Positions 8,542 through 16,276 of a stretch of 40,904 bases of DNA are shown piece after piece (position 1 is the stretch's first letter; every line of letters starts with the position of its first letter). Source of the stretch: Opitutia bacterium (lineage in GTDB: Bacteria > Verrucomicrobiota > Verrucomicrobiia > Opitutales > Opitutaceae); the NCBI GenBank assembly GCA_947453695.1, contig CANGHW010000036.1, positions 1-40,904 of the forward strand. Direction: 5' to 3'. A program made the translations under genes and the position numbers. The notes below the pieces were generated by a model that was not told where the DNA came from, searched no databases, and was given only the letters and a program-made list of their open reading frames with translations.

Positions 8542-9639
8542 ATGAACCCTCCCGTTTCTCCCATGCACAACCGTTGGACCAAGATCTCCGTCATTGTCTT
8601 GGGCTGGGTTTTTCTCGGATTGATCCTCTCGCTGGAGGTCTACTTCAACAATCGCGTCAATATGCCGCCGGGCACTGTCAACTTCGTGGATCATGCCATC
8701 CCGCAGTTCGGCCGGGCGATGATGTGGGCGCTGATGGCGCCGTTGATTTTGCGGTTGCGCACCAAAATTCCGCTTAGTCAGGGGTGGTGGGTCGGGGGCA
8801 TCGGCTTCCACTTCGCGATGAGCTTCGTCGTGATGGCGACGTATTACCTCGGGCGGATGCTGGCCTACGGCATTTTCTATGGCGAAGCGTTCGGCGATTT
8901 TTGGACCAACGCGTTCGGCAGTTTCTACGGCCGAAACATCATCGACATGGCCTACTATTGGGCGGTGTTGGCGTTTGGTTACAGCTTGGAGATCTACCAG
9001 CGCTACAAGAACGAAGAACTGCGCAACGCCCAACTCGAGGCGCGGCTCGTCGAGACGGAGCTGAAGGCCCTGCGCGAGCAACTGCGGCCGCATTTTCTCT
9101 TCAACACGATGAACACCATCGCGGTGCTCGTGCGCGAAGGTAAGAACGACGAAGCCGTCACACTGATCGCGCGGTTGAGTTCGCTGCTGCGCATGTCACT
9201 CGACAATACGCGGGTCCATGAAGTCACGCTGCGGCAGGAAATGGAGTTTCTGGCGCTATATATCGAAATTCAGCGTGCACGTTTCTCCGACCGCCTGCAG
9301 GTCGATCTCGCGATCGAGCCTGATGCCCTCGAGGCGCGCATTCCGCATCTCATTCTCCAGCCGATCGTGGAGAACGCCATTCTCCATGGTATCGCGCCCA
9401 AGGTGGGTCCAGGTCGGGTCGTGGTGAGCGGGCGAATTGCCGAGGGTAAACTGCACCTCGGGGTGAGCGATGACGGTCCCGGCATTCGCGAGGGCAACAA
9501 GCGCACCAAGGAGGGTATCGGCCTCTCCAACACCCGCGAGCGGCTGGCCAAGATCTACGGCGCCAAGGGACACCTCTCGCTGCGCAGCGAGCCCGGGCGC
9601 GGCGTGTCCGTGGAAATCATTTTGCCTTGTCGCACATGA
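8542..9639 (+). CDS. membrane sensor histidine kinase, LytS/BtsS-like (HisKA PF06580 type)
   Basis: 365 residues from ATG 8542; ATG 8563 is an alternative. Four hydrophobic segments occur before residue 155 (around WTKISVIVLGWVFLGL, AMMWALMAPLILRL, GGIGFHFAMSFVVMATYYLG and DMAYYWAVLAFGYSL), so the sensor part is in the inner membrane with little periplasmic sequence. The kinase core has the phosphoacceptor LRPHFLFN with H184, then PIVENAILHG (N box) and SDDGPGIREG with GIGLSNTRERL (G boxes), as in the LytS/YehU class. It overlaps the LytTR regulator by 4 bp (ATGA), so the pair is one two-component system. The signal is unknown. Tandem 21-bp-spaced repeats lie just upstream. Confidence 0.9.
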   Translation: MNPPVSPMHNRWTKISVIVLGWVFLGLILSLEVYFNNRVNMPPGTVNFVDHAIPQFGRAMMWALMAPLILRLRTKIPLSQGWWVGGIGFHFAMSFVVMATYYLGRMLAYGIFYGEAFGDFWTNAFGSFYGRNIIDMAYYWAVLAFGYSLEIYQRYKNEELRNAQLEARLVETELKALREQLRPHFLFNTMNTIAVLVREGKNDEAVTLIARLSSLLRMSLDNTRVHEVTLRQEMEFLALYIEIQRARFSDRLQVDLAIEPDALEARIPHLILQPIVENAILHGIAPKVGPGRVVVSGRIAEGKLHLGVSDDGPGIREGNKRTKEGIGLSNTRERLAKIYGAKGHLSLRSEPGRGVSVEIILPCRT

Positions 9640-10472
9640 AAACGAATTCCGCTTCCCCGCATCCCGCGGCGCCCAACGCGCGCCTCCGAGCCATCATTGT
9701 CGACGACGAACCCGCCGCCCGCCGTGGCGTGCGTCTGCTGCTGGAGCGTGACGCAGCCATTGAAATTGTTGGTGAGGCCGCCGGTGGCACCGAGGCCGTA
9801 GAACTCATCGAGAGAGAGAAACCGGATATTGCGTTTCTCGATGTGCAGATGCCGGGCTGTGACGGTTTCGAAGCGCTCGCGCAACTTCCCCCGGCGCTCG
9901 TGCCAGCCGTGGTTTTCGTGACCGCCTACGACGAACACGCCTTGCGCGCCTTCGAGGTGAATGCGGTCGATTACCTGCTCAAGCCCTACGACGACGCCCG
10001 CTTCGGCGCGGCGCTGCATCGGGCGAAGGAGGAGGTGCGCCGGCGGCGGTCCGACACCGTGAATTCCCGTCTGACCCAATTGCTCGATTATCTCCAACAG
10101 AGCCCGCCGGCTGCGACGGCGCCGAAGGATGACCCGGCCGGCGATCGCATCTTGGTCAAATCGTCGGGCGAAATATTTTTCCTCAAGGCGGAGGAGATCG
10201 ATTGGATCGAAGCCGAAGGTGACTACATGAAGTTTCACGTCGCCGGCCGGGCGCACTTGATGCGCGAGACCATGGCGCGCCTTGAAGCGCGGCTCGATCC
10301 GAAGCGCTTTATCCGCATCCACCGTTCGACGATCGTGAACATCGACCGTCTGCGGAAACTCAGCCCGTCGTTTGCTGGCGAGTATGCCGTGATTCTACAC
10401 GACGGCACCAAGTTGAAGCTGAGCCGCGGTTATCATGAGCGCATTTCGTCGCTCATGAAGGAAGCGCTGTAA
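9636..10472 (+). CDS. LytTR-family response regulator
   Basis: 278 residues starting at ATG 9636, which overlaps the kinase stop. Residues 17-135 form a receiver domain: acidic pair VDDE near residue 23, phospho-acceptor D69 in IAFLDVQMPG, then VTAYDEHALRAFEVNAVDYLLKP. Residues about 170-275 are a LytTR DNA-binding domain (RILVKSSGEIFFLKAEEIDWIEAEGDY, then RFIRIHRSTIVNIDRL and LKLSRGYHERI). LytTR domains bind pairs of direct repeats one 21-22 bp step apart, and such repeats precede this operon and three following plus-strand units, so it is the best candidate for their regulator. No transmembrane segment. Confidence 0.92.
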   Translation: MKTNSASPHPAAPNARLRAIIVDDEPAARRGVRLLLERDAAIEIVGEAAGGTEAVELIEREKPDIAFLDVQMPGCDGFEALAQLPPALVPAVVFVTAYDEHALRAFEVNAVDYLLKPYDDARFGAALHRAKEEVRRRRSDTVNSRLTQLLDYLQQSPPAATAPKDDPAGDRILVKSSGEIFFLKAEEIDWIEAEGDYMKFHVAGRAHLMRETMARLEARLDPKRFIRIHRSTIVNIDRLRKLSPSFAGEYAVILHDGTKLKLSRGYHERISSLMKEAL

Positions 10473-10597
10473 CGCCAAGGGCGGGGGGAGAGAAGGGGCC
10501 CCGCGTGTTCCATTTCCGGGACGCGCCTGTCCGCGCACGGCACAGGATTGCGCGCTGAAAACAGGGCGGATTTCCCCTTAACACACGACCCCGGTCG

Positions 10598-10656
10598 TTT
10601 GTCGCAGAAAAGTGCAGGTTCATCGCATTTCCGAAACTATGGAACGTCTTCGGCGC
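10598..10656 (+). promoter_or_regulatory. predicted LytTR boxes before the secreted triad protein
   Basis: TTTGTCGC (10598-10605) and TTCATCGC (10619-10626) are 21 bp apart. A third copy, TTCGGCGC (10649-10656), follows after 30 bp, roughly three helical turns from the first pair's second member. The first two are both followed by A. The last copy ends 10 bp before the GTG start at 10667, so it is either in the leader or could act as a blocking site. Confidence 0.6.
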
Positions 10657-10666
10657 TTATGGGGGC

Positions 10667-11413
10667 GTGAACACGATCACCCGCTTTCCCCGCCTCCTCG
10701 CCCTCGTCGGCCTTTTTCTTTCCGTCAGTGCTTTCGGTTCGGATGAAACATTGCTGCATGCCCGCCGCGCTCAAGCCCTCCTCGGCTCCGAAGTGTGGTC
10801 GCGGGTGATCCGGATCGAAAACGACAAGCCCTCCGCCCGTCACCCGCGCGTGGTGCACGCACTGGTGTTCGAGATGGCTGACGTCCTCTGGTTCTATCAC
10901 TCACCCGAAGGCACGCAGAGTTTCTCGCTGCACCGCGGCCGGCTCGCCGAAGAGAAGGCCAACTTCGCCCCTCTCCTGCGCGACATCAATGGTGGGTTCA
11001 GCCGTTGGACCGTGGTTAATGAGACGACTGCGCTGCCTGAGGCCCGCGACGAACTGCCGAACGGCTGTTTCATTCGTAGCATCGTAGCGCTGCGGGATCG
11101 GCTGCTGGCCGGCGGCGAGGTAGTTCGCCCCCACCTGCTGTCCTACTACATTGACACGCGTTCAGGATTGGCCGGCCACACGGTGCTTGCTTATGAGACG
11201 GCCAGGCGGGTCGAAGTGATCGATGCCACCCGCCCCAACGGGCACTTCAGCCTCCCGGCTGCGCTCGCGAAAGACGCGCTGAAGCTGGCCCGCGCGATGG
11301 AGGGCAATAAAGTTGCGGCCGCCCGTCTGCTCCCGCTCTCGCCGACTGTCTCGCTCGGTCTCTACACCAACAGCGGAGTCGCCGTCGGTGGCGACGTCGC
11401 GAAATCCGGTTGA
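10667..11413 (+). CDS. secreted protein of unknown function with a possible Cys-His-Asp triad
   Basis: 248 residues from GTG 10667. Residues 1-24 form a signal peptide (LLALVGLFLSVSAFGS). I do not recognise a named family. Three short motifs are spaced as in papain-like or transglutaminase-like folds: PNGCFIRS (C134), GHTVLAYE (H171) and EVIDATRP (D187), with Cys at a helix start and His and Asp on successive strands. This is a reading of pattern, not a proven activity. The protein would act in the periplasm or outside. It follows the LytS/LytTR pair and is preceded by three LytTR-like boxes; the TonB receptor downstream has its own array starting right after this stop codon. A processing or sensing role in that circuit is possible. 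Confidence 0.6.
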   Translation: MNTITRFPRLLALVGLFLSVSAFGSDETLLHARRAQALLGSEVWSRVIRIENDKPSARHPRVVHALVFEMADVLWFYHSPEGTQSFSLHRGRLAEEKANFAPLLRDINGGFSRWTVVNETTALPEARDELPNGCFIRSIVALRDRLLAGGEVVRPHLLSYYIDTRSGLAGHTVLAYETARRVEVIDATRPNGHFSLPAALAKDALKLARAMEGNKVAAARLLPLSPTVSLGLYTNSGVAVGGDVAKSG

Positions 11414-11556
11414 TTCGTCGCGTGAATGGAAATTCGCCGCGCTCGCGGAAGTAGTTCGCCGCACGGCGGGCGTCGTTGGTCGCAGATGAGCCGGATGACA
11501 GAGTTTTTCGCCGCGGCTCTGGCTAGTTTGGTCGCGCGAATGGGCGGCTTGGTCGC
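11414..11556 (+). promoter_or_regulatory. array of seven LytTR-like direct repeats before the TonB receptor
   Basis: Octamers of the form TT(C/G)G(T/C)CGC start at 11414, 11433, 11455, 11476, 11507, 11528 and 11549. Offsets are 19, 22, 21, 31, 21 and 21 bp, so nearly all copies face the same side of the helix. The array fills most of the gap between the triad-protein stop (11413) and the receptor ATG (11636). A looser copy TTGTCCGC is at 11564. The short ORF that covers this stretch has no protein-like features. Confidence 0.65.
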
Positions 11557-11635
11557 AAAGCCGTTGTCCGCCGAGCGCGGGGCTCGTGCGGTGTCGCCCG
11601 ATTGTAACGTTCGTTAGCCAACCAAGAACCTACCT

Positions 11636-14404
11636 ATGCAAAAAACTACCAAAACCCAGCGACGCCCCCTGCGCGTCGTGCCCGCGGCCGCCGCCCTGTT
11701 TGCGCTGGCCTCCGCCGGCGCCTACGCCCAGTCCGCGCCCACCGCTCCCGCCGATAGAGTCACGAAGCTGGAGAGCTTTGTCGTCACCGGCTCGCTCATC
11801 CCGATGGCCGCCGGCGCTCCCGCCGTGCCGGTCAAGGTGATCAGTGCCGCCGAAATCGAAAAGAGCGGTATCAGCACCGACCTCATGGACGTCCTCCGCA
11901 AGAGCCAGCCTGCGTTCTACGGCGGCAACAACCTCGGTTCCGACGTCGCGAACACCAACTCCGGCGATTCCAACGGCGGTTCGGGCATTTCCCTGCGCAA
12001 TCGCTCCACGCTCGTGCTCATCAACGGCCGCCGCGCCGCGATCTCCCCGGTGCTTGCTACTGGCGGATTGTCGTTTGTGGACGTCAGCGTCATCCCGCTT
12101 GCCGCGATCGAGCGCGTGGAGATCCTCTCTGACGGTGCGTCGGCCACCTACGGTTCCGACGCCGTCTCAGGCGTGGTGAACATCATCATGAAGGCCAATT
12201 ACACGGGCGCCGAGACCGGCGGCTCCTACGGCTTCAGCACCAACCAAGGGCACTGGGCGAATCGCAGCTATTACGGCGTGTTCGGCGCCTCGTCGGGCAA
12301 GACCAGTGTGACCTTCACCACCGAGTGGAAGAGCAGCGATCCGTTGATCCAGTATGAGCGTCCCTATTCCGTGGGACTCTACCGCACGCCGACCTTTGCC
12401 GGTGTGGTCAGCATCGGGAACGATTTCTACTATCTGAAGCCCGGCACTAACGCTCCGGCGCTCAACCTCGATCTCACCCCGGCCCAGCTCGTGGCGCAAG
12501 GTATCTACCAAGGGCCGCTCACACAGGACGAAGTTTCGAAGAATCTCGATCTCGCCGCCTACCCGACGCTACTCGCCAGCGCCGAGCGCCGCAGCGTGAC
12601 CGCCGCCGTCGAGCACCGCCTCAACGACTCGACCACGCTCTTCGGTGATTTCATCTATTCGCTCAACGAAACGGAGACCGTGCTCAACGCCCAGCCCGTC
12701 TCGGGCACCGTCGCGGCCAACAGCCCCTTCAATCCGTTCAATGTCGCCGTCACCGCGCGCAACCGCTTCCTGACCTTCCCGCGCCGCTATGCCAATGAGT
12801 CCACCAGCATTCGTGGCGTGCTCGGTATCAAGGGCGACCTCGGCAACAGCTGGAAATATGAGGCTGCGGCCAACTACAACCGGACGAACCATCACTTCCG
12901 GAACATCAATCTCATCGACGCGACCGCATATAATGCTGCGATCGCCGCCGGCACCTACAACCCGTTTGCCCGCGTGCAGGCACCCGGCGTCGTGGCCGGC
13001 ATGTCGGGCACGCAGATTCGCGATTTCCAGAGCGGCCTGCGCACCCTCGATGTCCGCGTCAACGGCGAGATCTTCTCCCTACCCGGTGGTCCCGTGAAGC
13101 TCGGCCTCGGCGCCGGCTACACGTGGGAGACGCTCAACTTCACCAACGACCGCAACGACCAGACCGGTAACTGGCTCCAGGCCACGCCCCGCCTGCCGTT
13201 CAACGCCCGCTCGAACATCGACGGTTACTTTGCCGAGACGCGCATCCCGCTCTTCAGCGAGAAGAACCGCCTGCCCGGCTTGCACGTCCTCGAACTCTCG
13301 ATCGCCGGCCGCTACGACAAATACAGCAGCACGTCCGATCCGACCACGCCGAAGTATTCCGTGCGCTATCTGCCGTTCAACGACGAGCTCGCGTTCCGCG
13401 GTTCCTACTCTGAGTCGTTCGTCGCGCCGACGCTCTACGACCTTTACGGTCCCACCAGTGTGGGCTTCACGAGCTCGATCAACATCACCCGCTACGATGC
13501 CAACGGTAACTCCCTCGGCGTGACCACGGGCAACCGCCAATACCGCTCGCAGACCGGCTCCAATTCGAAGCTGGATCCCTCGCAGTCGCGCAACTGGTCG
13601 GCCGGCGTGGTCTGGTCCCCCAAGGCCGTCAAGGGCTTCTCCGTCTCGGCGGACTTCTTCAACATCGACGAGCGCGATCTCGTCTCCTCGATCCCGACGA
13701 CGGACATCGTCAACGACGTCGAGCGCAAGGGCCCGCGCTCGCCCTACGCCGGCTATGTGCGCCTCGCCACGAGCCTCGCCGGTGAGACGCACTTCACTGA
13801 TGGCGCGCCCATCACGGCCCCGGGCCAGATGACGAGCCGTCCGTCCGACGAAGTGTGGATCACCAATTCCAAGCTCAACGTCGCGGGCTACTGGCAGGAC
13901 GGCATGGACCTACAGATGAGCTACAAATACGACTCGCGCGACTGGGGCCGGTTCAACGCCGCCGTCGCCGGCACGTTCATCCGCAACTACGTCGTGCAGA
14001 CGCTGCCCTCCAGCCCGTCCGTCGGCTACCAGGACGGCTTCTTCGCCCGCGGCACCGAGAGCTCGGGCGTCTTTGCCCGCTACCGCCTCAACAGCCGCCT
14101 TGATTGGACCCGCGACAACTGGTCCGCGTCGATCGCCCACACCTACGTCCCGAGCATCGACGACCTCACCAACCCGACGGCCTTCCGCGTCGCGAAGTAT
14201 CAGACCTTCGACCTGCAGGTCGGCCACTCCTTCGCCAACTGGGGCCACAAGTGGCTGAAGGGCCTCACGACCTCGGTGGGTGTGAACAACGTCTTCAACC
14301 GCATGCCGCCGTTGATCCCGTCCGAGGGCAACCAGTCCCACGACATCAACGCCTACGATCCGATCGGCCGCTTCGTCTACGTGCAGGCCAAGTATAAGTT
14401 CTAA
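11636..14404 (+). CDS. TonB-dependent outer-membrane receptor
   Basis: 922 residues. The signal peptide ends near AGAYAQSA (about residue 32), followed by a TonB-box-like stretch (KLESFVVTGSLIP) and a plug domain from about 60 to 190: VKVISAAEIEKSG, RNRSTLVLINGRRAA, AAIERVEILSDGASATYGSDAVSGVVNI. The rest is a 22-strand-type beta barrel with alternating aromatic pattern, ending in the terminal Phe (YVQAKYKF) needed for BAM-dependent assembly. The ligand is unknown; neighbours give no clear siderophore or glycan clue, and the carbohydrate run ends three kilobases upstream. Seven phased repeats lie in the 222-bp leader and a strong terminator follows, so it is probably a single-gene transcript under LytTR control. 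Confidence 0.95.
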   Translation: MQKTTKTQRRPLRVVPAAAALFALASAGAYAQSAPTAPADRVTKLESFVVTGSLIPMAAGAPAVPVKVISAAEIEKSGISTDLMDVLRKSQPAFYGGNNLGSDVANTNSGDSNGGSGISLRNRSTLVLINGRRAAISPVLATGGLSFVDVSVIPLAAIERVEILSDGASATYGSDAVSGVVNIIMKANYTGAETGGSYGFSTNQGHWANRSYYGVFGASSGKTSVTFTTEWKSSDPLIQYERPYSVGLYRTPTFAGVVSIGNDFYYLKPGTNAPALNLDLTPAQLVAQGIYQGPLTQDEVSKNLDLAAYPTLLASAERRSVTAAVEHRLNDSTTLFGDFIYSLNETETVLNAQPVSGTVAANSPFNPFNVAVTARNRFLTFPRRYANESTSIRGVLGIKGDLGNSWKYEAAANYNRTNHHFRNINLIDATAYNAAIAAGTYNPFARVQAPGVVAGMSGTQIRDFQSGLRTLDVRVNGEIFSLPGGPVKLGLGAGYTWETLNFTNDRNDQTGNWLQATPRLPFNARSNIDGYFAETRIPLFSEKNRLPGLHVLELSIAGRYDKYSSTSDPTTPKYSVRYLPFNDELAFRGSYSESFVAPTLYDLYGPTSVGFTSSINITRYDANGNSLGVTTGNRQYRSQTGSNSKLDPSQSRNWSAGVVWSPKAVKGFSVSADFFNIDERDLVSSIPTTDIVNDVERKGPRSPYAGYVRLATSLAGETHFTDGAPITAPGQMTSRPSDEVWITNSKLNVAGYWQDGMDLQMSYKYDSRDWGRFNAAVAGTFIRNYVVQTLPSSPSVGYQDGFFARGTESSGVFARYRLNSRLDWTRDNWSASIAHTYVPSIDDLTNPTAFRVAKYQTFDLQVGHSFANWGHKWLKGLTTSVGVNNVFNRMPPLIPSEGNQSHDINAYDPIGRFVYVQAKYKF

Positions 14405-14439
14405 GCTGGGCGCGCGGTCGCCGCGTCGCTTTCACCTTC

Positions 14440-14468
14440 AGCCGGGCTCGAACGAGTCCGGCTTTTTC
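14440..14468 (+). terminator. Rho-independent terminator after the TonB receptor
   Basis: AGCCGGGCTCG (14440-14450) pairs with CGAGTCCGGCT (14453-14463) with one G-T wobble, followed by TTTTT. It lies 35 bp after the receptor stop and faces the plus strand only; read on the minus strand the hairpin is not followed by T residues. Confidence 0.85.
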
Positions 14469-14504
14469 GTTTTCACGCTGGGGCAACCTCGCCCTTGGCG
14501 TGGA

Positions 14505-15872
14505 TTATTTTACACGCTGGCCGTGCTTGACCACGACATCGACGCGCTGGAGGAGGTCGATGTAGCGCAGCACGTCGCCTTTTACGGCGATGATATCGGC
14601 AAATTTCCCGGCGCTCACGGTGCCGACGTCTTTGTCGACCTTCATCGCGACGGCCGGCCAATACGTGGCTGCGCGGATCGCGGTCATGGAGTCGACGCCG
14701 AGCTTGTTGACCCAAATGTCGAGTTCGCGCCACGTGGACTGGTTGTGGAATTTCATTGGGATGCCGCTGTCGGTGCCGATGAGCAGGACTACGCCGGCGC
14801 GTTGCAATTGGGCGAACTTGGCGGCGCTGGTGCGGGCGCGCAGCGGGGTGATCTGATAGTAGGCGAGCCAGCCGGGGTGGGCGAGGGAGCGTTTGATATC
14901 GGCGACGATGTCGGCCGGGACGCCGACCTGCCAACCTGGGTCTTCGATGTGCATCGGGTTGGTGACGTTGTAGTCGTAGTTGAAGAAGCCCTCGATGGTC
15001 GGGCACCAGAACATCGGCCCGAGGGCCATCTTGGCGGTGCGCTCCTGCAACTGAGCGAGAATGTCGGCGGGGTATTCGGGCGCCGTGGCGAGGCCGGTGT
15101 GCTCAAAACAATCGACGCCGGCGCGCAGTCCGCGGCGAATCTCGTCGGGCCGGTGGGAATGCGCGATGACCGGGAGTTTGCGCTGATGCGCTTCCTCGAC
15201 GACGGCGTTGACCTCTTCCTCGGTCATCTGGTCTTGGTCGATCAGCTTGATGAGATTCACGCCGGCTTCGGCGAGACGTCGGACCTTGGCGCGGGCATCG
15301 GCGGCACCTTTGACGCCCCAACGGAAATCCTCTGTGCCGGGGTAGGGCTCGTGTTGGAGAAAAGGACCCGAGACGTAGAGCGTAGGACCGGGAATCTCGC
15401 CGCGGGCGATGCGATCACGCACCGAGATGCTGGCTTCGAGCGGGGCACCGAGGTCGCGCGCGCTGGTCACGCCTGCAAGGAGCAGTTGGTGGGCGGCCGC
15501 GGGCATGATCTCGGATGCGAGGCGTTTGGGGTAGGTCTTGTCCCAATGCGTGTAGTCGGAGTGGCCGAGGAGCATCGTATGCACATGCGAATCCCACAGG
15601 CCAGGCAGCACGGACATACCGGCGGTGGAAACCACCTCGTAGCCGGCGGGCACGGGCAGGGTTTCGACCGTGCCGACCGCCTTGATGCGCTCTCCCTCGA
15701 TGAGGATCACGCTCTGGTTGACGGGGGCGCCGCCCCAACCGTCGATTAGGCGCCCGCCGACGAGGGCGGTTTTCTTGGCGGCTGGCTCAGCGGCCGAGGC
15801 GGCCAAAACGAGGGCGCTGAGCGGGATGAGACTGGCGGCCAGCCGACGGAGGAAGCAGGGGAGGGAGGGCAT
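14505..15872 (-). CDS. secreted metal-dependent amidohydrolase (imidazolonepropionase-like)
   Basis: 455 residues from ATG 15872 (complement). A start 22 codons upstream would bury the signal peptide (LAASLIPLSALVLAASAAEP, residues 10-30), so the internal start is preferred. The protein has the amidohydrolase pattern: DSHVH (H96, H98) after a beta-sandwich segment, LIKL with K209 as candidate bridging lysine, AHSH (H238/H240), EHTG (H258) and GTDSG (D368). The C-terminal GTVSAGKFADIIAVKGDVL is the usual composite domain. Exported members of this group include peptidases acting on Xaa-Pro or other small amides; the substrate is not predictable. It stands alone on the minus strand between two predicted LytTR targets, and no box faces it. 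Confidence 0.85.
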   Translation of the reverse strand: MPSLPCFLRRLAASLIPLSALVLAASAAEPAAKKTALVGGRLIDGWGGAPVNQSVILIEGERIKAVGTVETLPVPAGYEVVSTAGMSVLPGLWDSHVHTMLLGHSDYTHWDKTYPKRLASEIMPAAAHQLLLAGVTSARDLGAPLEASISVRDRIARGEIPGPTLYVSGPFLQHEPYPGTEDFRWGVKGAADARAKVRRLAEAGVNLIKLIDQDQMTEEEVNAVVEEAHQRKLPVIAHSHRPDEIRRGLRAGVDCFEHTGLATAPEYPADILAQLQERTAKMALGPMFWCPTIEGFFNYDYNVTNPMHIEDPGWQVGVPADIVADIKRSLAHPGWLAYYQITPLRARTSAAKFAQLQRAGVVLLIGTDSGIPMKFHNQSTWRELDIWVNKLGVDSMTAIRAATYWPAVAMKVDKDVGTVSAGKFADIIAVKGDVLRYIDLLQRVDVVVKHGQRVK

Positions 15873-16060
15873 GGGAGCAACGTGGCCGGTCCTCCTAGGG
15901 TCGTAAAGCGGTGGTTGGTGGCCATTCCGTCGCTCCATTCATCCGTGTCTCCCGCCGTTCGTCCAAGTTTGGTGTAACTTTTCGCGCCAAGGCGTGTTGT
16001 AGCAGCGTGCCAGCCCTCTGCCCGACTCTCGCCCTCCGCCCGACCGCCGCGTCCTCGCGC

Positions 16061-16089
16061 TTCGTCGCGATGTCGCCGCGTTTCGTCGC
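16061..16089 (+). promoter_or_regulatory. predicted LytTR box pair before the MacAB-like operon
   Basis: Two identical TTCGTCGC octamers at 16061-16068 and 16082-16089, exactly 21 bp apart, in the 404-bp gap between the amidohydrolase and the adaptor gene. A degenerate copy (CCGACCGC, 16040-16047) lies 21 bp upstream of the first, and TTCGCGGC (16102) lies 20 bp after the second. The plus-strand orientation points to the exporter, whose ATG is 187 bp further on. I see no protein gene in this gap. Confidence 0.6.
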
Positions 16090-16155
16090 AAAGGCGTTTT
16101 CTTCGCGGCCGCGGGCGGCTTTTTCCCCTCTCGTTCGTAGTTATCAGTTGTGTTG

Positions 16156-16190
16156 TGTGGCCGGCTCGTTGTGGGGCCGGCCACATTTTT
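16156..16190 (+). terminator. intrinsic terminator in the leader of the MacAB-like operon
   Basis: TGTGGCCGGC (16156-16165) pairs perfectly with GCCGGCCACA (16176-16185) around a 10-nt loop and is followed by TTTTT. It faces the plus strand but no plus-strand gene ends upstream: the neighbour is the leftward amidohydrolase. It sits between the LytTR boxes and the adaptor start, so it may be a transcription attenuator or the end of a short non-coding RNA. Confidence 0.75.
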
Positions 16191-16276
16191 CTGCCGCGAA
16201 CGGGACACGCCTTGCTTGCGTAAGCCGCCGGTAATCTTTCCTGTAACCGACTCGTCCTTTCCTGCTACCGACTTCT

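Noticed and set aside
10529..10552. Imperfect hairpin (CCTGT/ACAGG) after the first LytTR regulator
   Set aside because: It has an internal mismatch and no T-run; it could be chance in GC-rich DNA.
11426..11617. 63-codon plus-strand ORF before the TonB receptor
   Set aside because: It is made of the repeat array itself, with Arg/Ala/Ser-rich sequence; regulatory DNA is the better explanation.
14523..15749. 408-codon plus-strand frame opposite the amidohydrolase
   Set aside because: The minus strand has the signal peptide and all metal-binding motifs; the plus frame has none.
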